The notes below the pieces were generated by a model. The model was given only the letters and a program-made list of their open reading frames with translations, did not search any database and was not told where the DNA came from. A stretch of DNA of 64,000 nt from the NCBI RefSeq assembly GCF_024172165.1, contig NZ_JAMZEB010000002.1, forward strand, positions 12,297,501 through 12,361,500. The letters are read 5' to 3'. Of this stretch, positions 1-9,200 are shown piece by piece (positions within the stretch are counted from its first letter, which is position 1; every line of letters begins with the position of its first letter). The DNA is from Nonomuraea thailandensis (GTDB taxonomy: Bacteria > Actinomycetota > Actinomycetes > Streptosporangiales > Streptosporangiaceae). Both the position numbers and the translations under genes were made by a program.

Positions 1-490
1 AGGAGATCATCATCTGTCACCCTGGCCGCCGCCTCCGCGATGATCACATCGGCCTGCCCGAATGCCGACAGGGTGCTGACGCTGCCCAGAGGTCTTGTAT
101 GCGAGCCGTGCGAGCTTTTAGCGCTGGAGCGTTGCTGCAATGTGTCGCCGCCCTTCTTCGCGTGCCTTTGACCATAGGAACGTTGGGTCACGGGATGGCT
201 ACTGCTTCGTACAGGTCGGGACGCTGACCGAGCTGGCTTCGAGGGACAGGTGCGGCGGGCCCGCTTGTGGCGGTCCAGATCTTCCAGCAGGAGCGCAGAC
301 GAGTCGCCGATGTCCTGAGGTGACGAGCTTGGGGTCTCCGTGCCGGCCCATCGACAACCGGAATGTGGGGTGAATGCTACCGATCACCGACATGTGGCGC
401 AACGAGATTGCGAGAATTGTCCCGTGAATCCAATACACTAACCATCTGAGAGATGATCTCCCAATCTCTACCGAACCGCTATAAGTCTTC
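1..490. other. Intergenic, no gene recognised
   Basis: No open frame in this stretch has convincing actinobacterial coding character, and none matches a family I recognise. The left edge could hold the end of a gene that lies outside the window. The sequence just upstream of the first kinase presumably carries the promoter of the kinase-helicase-methylase array, but I cannot assign -35 and -10 boxes with confidence. Confidence 0.4.
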
Positions 491-501
491 CCGGAGGGCG
501 A

Positions 502-550
502 GTGCTGCCGCTGCTGACGAGCGATCCCCCGTGAGATCGGGCCCTACCGA
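502..550 (+). other. Frameshifted natural 5' end of the first kinase gene
   Basis: A GGAGGG Shine-Dalgarno at 493-498 precedes GTG at 502, which opens a frame reading VLPLLTSDPP and then stops. Removing one C from the run of five C at 526-530 would join this frame to REIGPYR and on into LVGRLGSGGMG of the kinase. PLLTSDP followed by IGPYRL is a usual N-terminus of actinomycete PknB-like kinases. Either the genome carries a one-base insertion in a homopolymer or the read has an error. The downstream TTG at 551 has no comparable ribosome binding site and would cut into the first strand of the kinase fold. Confidence 0.6.
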
Positions 551-2314
551 TTGGTAGGTCGGCTCGGTTCCGGCGGCATGGGCGTGGTCTACGGGGGTGT
601 AGACGCTACAGGCCGGCGGGTGGCCGTCAAGCTTGTGCACGAGGTTCTGTCGGTGGACGTGGAGTTCCGCCGCCGGTTCAGCCGTGAGATCCGGGTGATC
701 GGCGACATCGAGAGCGCGTGCGTAGCGCGGGTCCTCTCCTCCGATTCCGGCACCGAGCGGCCGTGGCTGGCCACCGAGTACATTGCCGGTCCCACGCTGG
801 AGCAGCACGTGCAGGCCGAAGGTCCACTGCCGGAAACCGCGTTATACGGCCTGGCCGCCGGGCTGGCGGAAGCTCTCGTGGCCATGCACGCGGCCAAGGT
901 CGTGCACCGGGACCTGAAGCCATCGAACGTGATCCTCTCGCCCGGCGGGCCTCGCCTGATCGACTTCGGTATCGCCAAGGCGCTGGACGGCACGTCGATG
1001 ACGCGTACCGGCCAGCTCGTTGGCTCGCCCGGCTGGATCAGCCCCGAGGAGTATGGTGAGGGCCCGTCGGGCACTCCCGCCGACGTGTACGGCTGGGCGA
1101 TGCTGGTGCTCTTCGCCGCAACCGCGGAGAATCCGTACGGTCTCGGCCGCCCGGAGGTGCTGGCCTACCGCGTACGTGAGGAGATGCCGGAAACGGACGC
1201 CGTCCCGGAGGGGCTGCGTGACCTCGTCCGGCGGGCCCTGGGCAAGACGCCGGCCGATAGACCGCTCGCCGACGAGGTGCTGGCGGCGACGCTGCAGGCC
1301 TGGCCCGGCCGGGAAGCGGAGGCGGAGCGGATCGAAGACGCCACCGCGCTGCTCCAACGCACCTGGGTGATGCAGCCGTATGAGACGCCCGCCTGGTCCG
1401 AAGCAGCCACCGCGGAGACCGGCGCCCAGGCTTCCCGCCCGACGACCGTGGCCGATCCCGTCCCGCCGGAGCCGACGACGGTGCCGTCGGCCGCGCCGGC
1501 ACAGGTCGTGGCGCGGCGTCCGGCCTGGGTGCTCGCCTACGTCGTCACCGCCGTGGCCGTGACCCTGATCGCTGTGACCGCGATCGTCTCCTTCGCCCCC
1601 GGCTCCGCCACGGAAACCCTGACCCAGGCGAAAGCCCCGATAGCGGCCTCGGTCACGCCGACCGTGATGCCCACTGCGACGGTGACGGCCACCCCTTCTC
1701 TGGCACCATCTTCTCCGGCACCGTCGAAGAAGCCCCGCTTCAAGGGCAAGGCCGTCACGTTCAAGGGGATCAAGATGACGCTGCCCAAGGGGTGGCGCAT
1801 GATCAAGGCGCGCAAGGACCTGATCTGCGTCGAATCACCTCGCTCGCGGGGGTCGAGCGGCCCCTGGGACTTCGCCTGCAGGCCCGACGCCATGGCGATC
1901 AAGACAGGCTCCAGCGACAAGGTCTGGCCGGGCAGCGCCATCGAGAACAGGCGGTGGGGGTGGCTCATCGACCATCCGATGCCCTGCCTGCGAGACGGGC
2001 GGACCTGGCGCGACCCGCAGGGCACCTACGACATCTACACCGGAGAGTACGCACTCTATGAATGGACGTACGACGAAGGCGCCCAGCTCGACTACTCGGG
2101 GCTGGCCAAGATGGCCGACGGCAGGAAGGCGTACTACAGGAAGTGGCAGATACCGTGCTCAAACCATGGGTCCTACACCATGAAGATCTGGCACCTGCCG
2201 CAGTCCAAGGTCTCCTTCTTCGTGCTCGGCGCGCACGACGCGGATGCCAAGGGCTACCAGCAGATCATCGCCTCCACCGACCTCACCGGTTACCAGCACG
2301 CTGCTCCGGCGTGA
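551..2314 (+). CDS. Membrane-anchored Ser/Thr protein kinase (PknB-like)
   Basis: Phosphorylates Ser/Thr on proteins. The N-terminal 260 residues form a Hanks-type kinase domain with glycine loop GSGGMG, catalytic HRDLKPSN near residue 119 and DFG near 137. A Pro/Ala/Thr-rich linker leads to one transmembrane helix at about residues 325-348, so the C-terminal 240 residues should lie outside the cell. That outer domain has no PASTA or NHL repeat I recognise and could be a sensor. The natural start is probably GTG 502 with a frameshift between. It is the first gene of the defence-like array, and a 155-bp gap to the second kinase leaves room for an internal promoter. The kinase call is firm; the role in the array is inferred from position. 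Confidence 0.88.
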   Translation: MVGRLGSGGMGVVYGGVDATGRRVAVKLVHEVLSVDVEFRRRFSREIRVIGDIESACVARVLSSDSGTERPWLATEYIAGPTLEQHVQAEGPLPETALYGLAAGLAEALVAMHAAKVVHRDLKPSNVILSPGGPRLIDFGIAKALDGTSMTRTGQLVGSPGWISPEEYGEGPSGTPADVYGWAMLVLFAATAENPYGLGRPEVLAYRVREEMPETDAVPEGLRDLVRRALGKTPADRPLADEVLAATLQAWPGREAEAERIEDATALLQRTWVMQPYETPAWSEAATAETGAQASRPTTVADPVPPEPTTVPSAAPAQVVARRPAWVLAYVVTAVAVTLIAVTAIVSFAPGSATETLTQAKAPIAASVTPTVMPTATVTATPSLAPSSPAPSKKPRFKGKAVTFKGIKMTLPKGWRMIKARKDLICVESPRSRGSSGPWDFACRPDAMAIKTGSSDKVWPGSAIENRRWGWLIDHPMPCLRDGRTWRDPQGTYDIYTGEYALYEWTYDEGAQLDYSGLAKMADGRKAYYRKWQIPCSNHGSYTMKIWHLPQSKVSFFVLGAHDADAKGYQQIIASTDLTGYQHAAPA

Positions 2315-2469
2315 TAGGCAATGTGTAAATTCGGTACACAGGTTCTTTGTGTGGTCCGCAACGCTCATATTCGCTACTGTGTGGTGCGAGGTGCTGCATG
2401 GGTGAAAGTGAGCAGCCGAAGGAACATCGCCATATACCCTGAGGCTCTTTGTCGTGGAGGCAGGTGAGC

Positions 2470-3471
2470 ATGGACCCTTTGGACCGCTCCGATCCCAAGC
2501 GGATCGGCGACATTACGCTGCGGGGTCGCCTGGGATTCGGTGGAATGGGGCGCGTGTTCTACGGCGTCACCGCCGACCACGAGGCCGTGGCGGTCAAGGT
2601 CATCCGTGAGGATCTGATCTCCAGAGCCGAGGTGCGAACCCGCTTCGCGCGCGAAACGGAGGCGCTGCGCACGATCCAGGGCCCGCACCTCGCCTCGCTC
2701 GTGGACGCCTCGGACGAGGACGACGAGCGACCTTGGCTTGCGATCGAGTTCGTCCGCGGTCTGACGCTGAAGGAGTTCGTCGAGACTCGCGGCCCATTGA
2801 CGGAGACAGACGCGGCCGCGCTCGGCGTCGTCCTGGCCGGCGCGCTGAAGGACATCCATGCCGCCGGCCTGCTTCACCGCGACCTCAAGCCCGCCAACGT
2901 CCTACTCGGCCAGGACGGGCCGAAGGTCATCGACCTGGGCCTGGTTGCCTTCGCCGATGGTCCCACCGACCTGACCACCACCGAGTCGACGCTGGGAACC
3001 CCCGCCTGCATGTCGCCCGAGCAGGCGAACACGCCCAAGCAGATCACTTCCGCCGCCGATGTCTACGCGCTCGGCGCCACGCTGCTGTTCGCGCTGGCCA
3101 AGCATTACCCCTACGACGGTGGGAATGTCGCGGCGATGCTCATGAACATCATCAGTGCCGACACCCATCCGAATCTCGACGGTCTGCCCGACAGCACGAG
3201 GCCCCTGATCGAGAAGATGCTCGCGCACGACCCCGCCGCACGCCCGACCGTCGCAGAGGCACGTGACCGGCTGACGAAGCTGTGTGGTCGTGCCCCGTTG
3301 AAGCGGCTCGTCGAAGCCACCTACATTGAGCGCGAAAGCGATCCCGAGGAAGTCGCGCCGCGTCCCAGACCGCCGAGGAAAGATCTGTCCGAGGTCGTGG
3401 TCCCCGGCTCGGTCGTCGCCAAGCTGGCCGACCACCTGCGCTCCATCTACTCCGTCAACGCCGCCTTCTAG
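2470..3471 (+). CDS. Soluble Ser/Thr protein kinase
   Basis: Hanks-type kinase of 333 residues without membrane segment or sensor domain. It shows GFGGMG in the glycine loop, HRDLKPANV at about residue 136 and DLG instead of DFG at residue 155, a tolerated variant. The C-terminal 60 residues form a short basic/proline tail ending SIYSVNAAF. ATG 2470 is chosen because GGAGG at 2456-2460 is well spaced; GTG 2464 in the same frame is possible. The gene ends 11 bp before the SNF2 helicase, so the two are almost certainly co-transcribed. Kinases also occur in the Pgl system (PglW) and in stand-alone defence kinases, which fits the neighbours; a direct link to helicase control is inference. Confidence 0.88.
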   Translation: MDPLDRSDPKRIGDITLRGRLGFGGMGRVFYGVTADHEAVAVKVIREDLISRAEVRTRFARETEALRTIQGPHLASLVDASDEDDERPWLAIEFVRGLTLKEFVETRGPLTETDAAALGVVLAGALKDIHAAGLLHRDLKPANVLLGQDGPKVIDLGLVAFADGPTDLTTTESTLGTPACMSPEQANTPKQITSAADVYALGATLLFALAKHYPYDGGNVAAMLMNIISADTHPNLDGLPDSTRPLIEKMLAHDPAARPTVAEARDRLTKLCGRAPLKRLVEATYIERESDPEEVAPRPRPPRKDLSEVVVPGSVVAKLADHLRSIYSVNAAF

Positions 3472-3482
3472 GAGCAGCCCCA

Positions 3483-6227
3483 GTGACCGAGACCTCCTAC
3501 CCCCCCGGCGCCCGGATCGAAGTCCGGGACGCCGAGTGGATCGTCCGTACCTGCGCGAAGACCGCGCACGACGGATACAAGATCACGGCGGTCGGCGCGT
3601 CGGAGTTCGTCCGTGACGAGGACGCGGTCTTCTTCACCGCGCTGGAGGAGGTCAGTCTGCTCAGGCCCGAGGAGACCGTCCTGGAACAGGACGAGACCTC
3701 CCGCTTCGCCAAGAGCAGGCTGTTCCTGGAAGCCGTCCTTCGCAGGACTCCGCTTCCGCAGACGGAAAAGGGCCTGGCGCTGGCCGACCGATTTCTCCTC
3801 GACCCGCTGCCCTACCAACAGCGCCCCGCCGAGCTCGCCCTCAAGGGCCTGCGCCCGCGCATTCTCATCGCCGACGTGGTCGGTTTGGGCAAGACCCTGG
3901 AGATCGGCCTCATCCTCGCGGAGCTGATCAAGCGTGGCCGGGGGGAGCGCATCCTGGTTGTCACCCCGCAACAGGTTCTGGAACAGTTCCAGCACGAACT
4001 CTGGACCCGCTTCGCCATCCCGTTGATTCGCCTGGACTCCGTCGGCGTCGAGCGCATTCAACGTGACATTCCGGCAGGCCGAAACCCCTTCACGTACTAC
4101 AAGCGGATCATCGTCTCCATCGACACGCTGAAGAACGCGGGCAAGTACGGCCAGCATCTGGAGAAGCTGCACTGGGACGCGGTCGTCATCGACGAGTCGC
4201 ATAACCTGATGGGCGAGAAGACCGACCGCAACAAGCTGGCCAAGCTGCTGGCCCGCCAGACCGACGCGCTCCTGCTGGCCAGCGCCACCCCGCACAACGG
4301 CAACAGCGAGTCCTTCGCCGAGCTGATCCGCATGCTCGACCCTGCGGCGATCGCCGACGACAGCAAGTATTCGGCCGGCGACATCGACCACCTCTACATC
4401 CGCCGCACCAAGATCAGCCCCGAGGTACGCGACCAGATGGGCGGCAAGTGGCCTGACCGTGGGCCTTCCATCCCCGTCAGGTGCACGGCCGGCGCCGCAG
4501 AAGAGAAGGTCTTCGAGGAGCTCACCCAGGTCTGGCTCGCGGGCGAGCAGCGCACCGGCGGCCCGGTCGTCTCCGCCAAGAACCGGCTCTTCCCCTACAC
4601 ACTGCTCAAGGCGTTCCTGTCCAGCCCAAAGGCCCTGGCGAAGACGGTGGCCAACCGGCTGAAGAACGCCACGGAGGCCCGGGAGATCGACGCGCTGAAG
4701 TCCCTCCAGCACCTGACCGCTCAGATCGACGAACCCGCCAAACTCACCGCGCTGATCGGCGAACTCCGGGCGATCGACTTGAAGAAGAACCGGGTCGTCG
4801 TTTTCTCCGAGAGCGTCGAGACCGTCAAGTGGCTGGCAGACGTCCTCCCGGAACGCCTCGGCCTGAAGCAGGACGCCGTCGACATGATGCTCGGCAACGG
4901 CATGACCGACCAGCAGCAGCAGGACGTCATCGAGCGCTTCGGCCTGGCCGAGAGCCCGGTCCGGCTGCTCGTCACCACCGACGTGACGAGCGAGGGCGTC
5001 AACCTGCACCGGCAGTGCCACCACATGATCCATTTCGACGTGCCGTGGAGCCTGATCCGGATCGAACAGCGCAACGGCCGTATCGACCGCTACGGCCAGG
5101 AGCACCAGCCGCAGTTCAAGGCGCTCATTCTCACCTCCGGCGTCGAGGGCGCCAAGGACGACAGGACCGTCGCCGAGAAACTCCTGGAGAAGGAGGCCAC
5201 CGCACACTGCACGCTCGGCACCGCCGAGGCCGTCACGGGTGAATACCGTGCCGAGCGCGAGGAACGCCGCCTCATCCAGGACCTGCTCGAAGGCAAGACG
5301 GTCGAGGAGTCCATCGAGGACCGCCCTATCGATGACTTCCTCGCCGACCTGCTCGGCTCGGTCGGCGCCGAGCCCGCCAATCCGGACCCGCTCAAGGCGG
5401 ACGTCCCCAGGCTGTTCGACACCTCCGAGACCTTCGTCAAGGAGGCCATCACCACGCTCGGCCTGCTCAAGGACCTGGAGGACGACGGCGAGCTGATGGC
5501 GTTCACCCCGCCGCCGGACCTGGTCCACCGGCTCTCGGCGTTGCCCGCCGACTACCTGCGCACCCACGACGTACGCAAGCGGATGAAAGTCACCTTCGAC
5601 CGCGCGCTCGCGCAGCGCAAACTCAACGAGGCCCGGCGTACCAAGACCATGTGGCCCGAGATCGCCTACCTGTCCGACCTGCACCCGCTGGTCGACTGGA
5701 TCACCGACAAGGTGCTCGTACGCCTCGGCCGCCAGAAGGCTCCCGTCATCACCGCGAAGGTGGACGAGCCGACCTTCCTCATCCAGGGCATCTACTCCAA
5801 CGCTCTCGGCCAGCCCACCGTGGTCGAGTGGATGGCGGTCACCGGCGAAGGAGTCCTTCAGGACCCGATGACCGAGATCCTCGCCGAAGCCGAGGTCGGG
5901 CCGCCTATGACCAACACCGGCCGCCCCATCGACCTCCAGCCGCTCCAGGCCCGCCTCCCGCAGGCCGTCGCCGTCGCCCGCGAGCACCTGGAAGCCCGCC
6001 GGGCCGAGTACGACGCGGTGGTCGTGGCCCCGCTCGACAGCTACCGCGGTCACCTCGACACCTGGCAGCAGCTCACCCTCGACGGCGTGCACGTCTCCCA
6101 GCGCACGCGCAAGGAGCGGAGCGTCCAGGACACCGTCGAGCGGCAGAAGCGCCTGCTCGACTCCATGCAGACCACCGGCGAACCGCTGCTGCGGGTTCTC
6201 GCCGTCCTCGTTCCTCAGGATGTGTGA
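3483..6227 (+). CDS. SNF2-family helicase, DrmD-like
   Basis: Superfamily 2 DNA translocase of 914 residues. The N-terminal part is a short module starting PPGARIEVRDAEW. Helicase motif I DVVGLGKT lies near residue 131, the Walker B box VVIDESHN near 236, SATPHNG near 265, and motif VI IEQRNGRIDRYGQ near 527-540. SNF2 enzymes with this layout directly upstream of a large adenine methylase are the signature of class 1 DISARM (drmD-drmMI), where they act on incoming unmodified DNA. The stop TGA shares its last base with the methylase ATG (TGATG at 6225-6229), indicating translational coupling. No drmC-type phospholipase gene is nearby, so the family name is by similarity only. Confidence 0.85.
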   Translation: MTETSYPPGARIEVRDAEWIVRTCAKTAHDGYKITAVGASEFVRDEDAVFFTALEEVSLLRPEETVLEQDETSRFAKSRLFLEAVLRRTPLPQTEKGLALADRFLLDPLPYQQRPAELALKGLRPRILIADVVGLGKTLEIGLILAELIKRGRGERILVVTPQQVLEQFQHELWTRFAIPLIRLDSVGVERIQRDIPAGRNPFTYYKRIIVSIDTLKNAGKYGQHLEKLHWDAVVIDESHNLMGEKTDRNKLAKLLARQTDALLLASATPHNGNSESFAELIRMLDPAAIADDSKYSAGDIDHLYIRRTKISPEVRDQMGGKWPDRGPSIPVRCTAGAAEEKVFEELTQVWLAGEQRTGGPVVSAKNRLFPYTLLKAFLSSPKALAKTVANRLKNATEAREIDALKSLQHLTAQIDEPAKLTALIGELRAIDLKKNRVVVFSESVETVKWLADVLPERLGLKQDAVDMMLGNGMTDQQQQDVIERFGLAESPVRLLVTTDVTSEGVNLHRQCHHMIHFDVPWSLIRIEQRNGRIDRYGQEHQPQFKALILTSGVEGAKDDRTVAEKLLEKEATAHCTLGTAEAVTGEYRAEREERRLIQDLLEGKTVEESIEDRPIDDFLADLLGSVGAEPANPDPLKADVPRLFDTSETFVKEAITTLGLLKDLEDDGELMAFTPPPDLVHRLSALPADYLRTHDVRKRMKVTFDRALAQRKLNEARRTKTMWPEIAYLSDLHPLVDWITDKVLVRLGRQKAPVITAKVDEPTFLIQGIYSNALGQPTVVEWMAVTGEGVLQDPMTEILAEAEVGPPMTNTGRPIDLQPLQARLPQAVAVAREHLEARRAEYDAVVVAPLDSYRGHLDTWQQLTLDGVHVSQRTRKERSVQDTVERQKRLLDSMQTTGEPLLRVLAVLVPQDV

Positions 6228-9200
6228 TGAGACTCGACTCGCTGGTCAACCGCGGCGACTACTTCTCGGCCCACTACCTCGCCGAGGTGCTGCCCAAGGA
6301 CCTGAAGAAGAAGGACGGCCTGCTCGCCCGCTGGACGGCGGAGGAGAAGGACGGCCGGACCACGCCGCGCAAGGGTCTGCGGGCCCTCGGCAAGCCGTAC
6401 TTCACCGACCGGCCGTTCTTCGCCGACATGGACGTACGGCTGCGCGAGGACGAGCTCCCCGAGGACCTGCCGCAGTGGCGCAAGCAGCTCGGCGAGCTGC
6501 ACATCCACGTGCTCAAGGCACTCGGCTACCAGGCCCAGCCCCGTGAGATCACCGTCGAGCGGGCGGGGAAGGACTACCCGGTCCAGGTCGCCTATGCCGA
6601 CGACCACCTGATCGCGATCGAATGCGGCTGGGCTGCCGAGGTCGACGCCGGTCTCGACGGGCAGCTCCTGCACCCCGTCCAGCTGGACGGCCGCGAGCAG
6701 ATCAAGGACGCCACCAAGCTGGCCTCCTGGTTGCTGGCCAGCGAGAACCCGCCCCGTTACGTCCTCATCCTGGCCGGCGGCGTGGTCATCCTCGCCGACC
6801 GGGCGACCTGGGGTGAGGGCCGCTACCTGGCCGTCTCCCTCGACGTCGCGCTCGGCCGCAACGATCCCGCCGAACTGGAGGTCATCGCCGCTCTCTTCGG
6901 CGCCGACTCTCTGCTGCCCCCAGCCGAGGGTGGTTCCGAGCCGCTCGCCGACTTGCTGGCCAGCTCACGCAACCACGCGGTCGGCGTGTCCAAGGAACTG
7001 CGCGACGGGCTCAAGGAGTCGGTGGAACTCATCGCCAACGAGGTCCTCGCTCGCATCCGTGCCGCTGGGGTGCAGCCCGGAGGCATCATGGAGCCCTCCG
7101 CCCTGGCCCGCGAGCTTGGCCGGGAGTCGCTGCGCTACCTGTATCGGATCCTCTTCCTGCTGTACGCCGAGGCCCGGCCTGAGCTGGGCATCCTGCCGAC
7201 CGACGACGAGGACTATACCCGCGGCTACAGCCTGGCCCGCCTCGGCGACCTGGTCGTCCGCGACTTGACCGGCGAGGAGGCCAGGAACGGCTTCCACCTA
7301 TACGAGTCCCTCGACTTGCTCTTCCGCATGGTCAACGAGGGGCACCGCCCGCGCACCGGCGACGAGGTCTCGGAGGAGGACGGGCTGCGCTTCGAACCGC
7401 TGAAATCCGGCCTCTTCGAATCGCCCTCCACCGGCCTCATTCGGCGCGACCTGCCCCTCGACGAGGACGACCCGCGCACGATCGACACCCGGCTGCGCAA
7501 CGAGATCCTCTACAAGGTGCTGCGCAAGCTCATGCTCACGCGCGGACGGCGCAAGGAACGCGGCGGGTTCATCTCGTACGCGCAGCTCGGGATCAACCAG
7601 CTTGGCGCGGTCTACGAGGGCCTGATGTCCTACACCGGCTTCATCGCCACCGAGGAGCTGTACGAGGTGGCCAAGGGCGGCGACCCCAAGGACGGCTCCT
7701 GGATGATCCCGGCGTCCAAGGTCGATGACTACCCCTCCGAGGTCTTCGTCATCCGGACGGACGACGACGGCAACAAGACCGACGAGTACGTGCGTTACCC
7801 GGCAGGCTCGTTCGTCTACCGTCTGGCCGGTCGTGATCGCGAGACCAGCGCCTCCTACTACACGCCTGAGTCGCTGACCCGCGTCACCGTTCAGCTCGCG
7901 CTCCAGCACCGGGTCACCGAGGACACCACGGCGCGCGACATCCTGTCGTGGAAGATCTGCGAGCCGGCGCTCGGCTCCGGGGCGTTCCTCAACGAAGCCA
8001 TTAACCAGGTCGCCGACCTCTACCTGAAGCGCCGCCAGCAGGAGCTCGGCCTCTCCATCGACCCCGAGTCGTACGAGGAGGAACTGCAGCGGGTCAAGGC
8101 GTACGTCGCCCTGCACAACTCATACGGCGTCGACCTCAACGACACCGCGATCGAGCTGGCCGAGGTCTCCGTCTGGCTCAACGTCATGCACCCCGGCCTC
8201 CAGGCACCGTGGTTCGGTCTTCACCTGCGCCGGGGCAACTCCCTCATCGGGGCAGGACGCCGGGTCTACGAGGCCGCACAGCTCACCAAGGGCGAGTGGC
8301 TCAAGACCGCCCCCGCCGACCTCCCCTTCTCCGCCGGGGCGGTCCCTTCGGGCCAGATTCACCACTTCCTGCTGCCCGCCGAGGGCTGGGCGGCGGTCGC
8401 CGACGCCAAGGAAGCCAAGAACCTCGCACCGGAGCAGGCCAAGCAGCTCAAGGCCTGGCAGAAGAAAATTCGCGCCAAGGTCTCCGACAAGAAGTCCGCC
8501 GGTCGGCGGTTGTCCCAGCTCCAGCGGCTCCAGGCGCTATCCGGCCGGGCCGAATACCTGTGGGACCTGGTCGTCCAGCGCCTCACCATCTCGGAACGGG
8601 AGATCAGCCGCAAGATCGACGTCTGGGGCGCCGACTGGATCACCCAGCCATCGCAGGCCATCCCCAAGGAGAAGGTCTACGAAGACCTGACCGCACCGGG
8701 CACGCCGTACTGGCGCCTCAAGAAGGTGATGGACGCCTGGTGTGCGCTGTGGTTCTGGCCGCTCGACAAGGCCGGCCTTCTCGACGGCACAGGCCCGATC
8801 TACGGGCCCACTACGTCCGCTGAGCTGGAGCAGGTGGTTCTCGCCGAGTCAGCTGTACGGGCTGAGCCGGAGGAGTCTCTCGGGTTCGGCCAGGTGTACG
8901 TCACGGACTCGTTGTTTGAGACCGGGGACGAGCAGCTCGACCTCGCCGACGCGAAGACCATGGTTGGAGGCGGCCCAAAGAGAACTGCCAAGCCACGATC
9001 ACAGCCGGACCCGGTGCGCAAGGTCATCCCGCTGTCGGACCTGAACGACTGGCTCGACTTTGCCGAGGCTGTACTCGGCCGGGCGGACATTCCGGAGGAC
9101 TCGCTGGTCGCAAGCTTCGCGTCGCTGGCGGATCTTGAGACCTACGAGGACCAGCTTCCTGCCTGGATGGGGATGGACTCAGCGTTCAAGCTGTCGGAGC

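Noticed and set aside
3468..6092. 874-residue open frame on the minus strand
   Set aside because: It lies wholly opposite the SNF2 helicase, is rich in Gly/Leu/Asp repeats typical of antisense high-GC frames and has no family motif.
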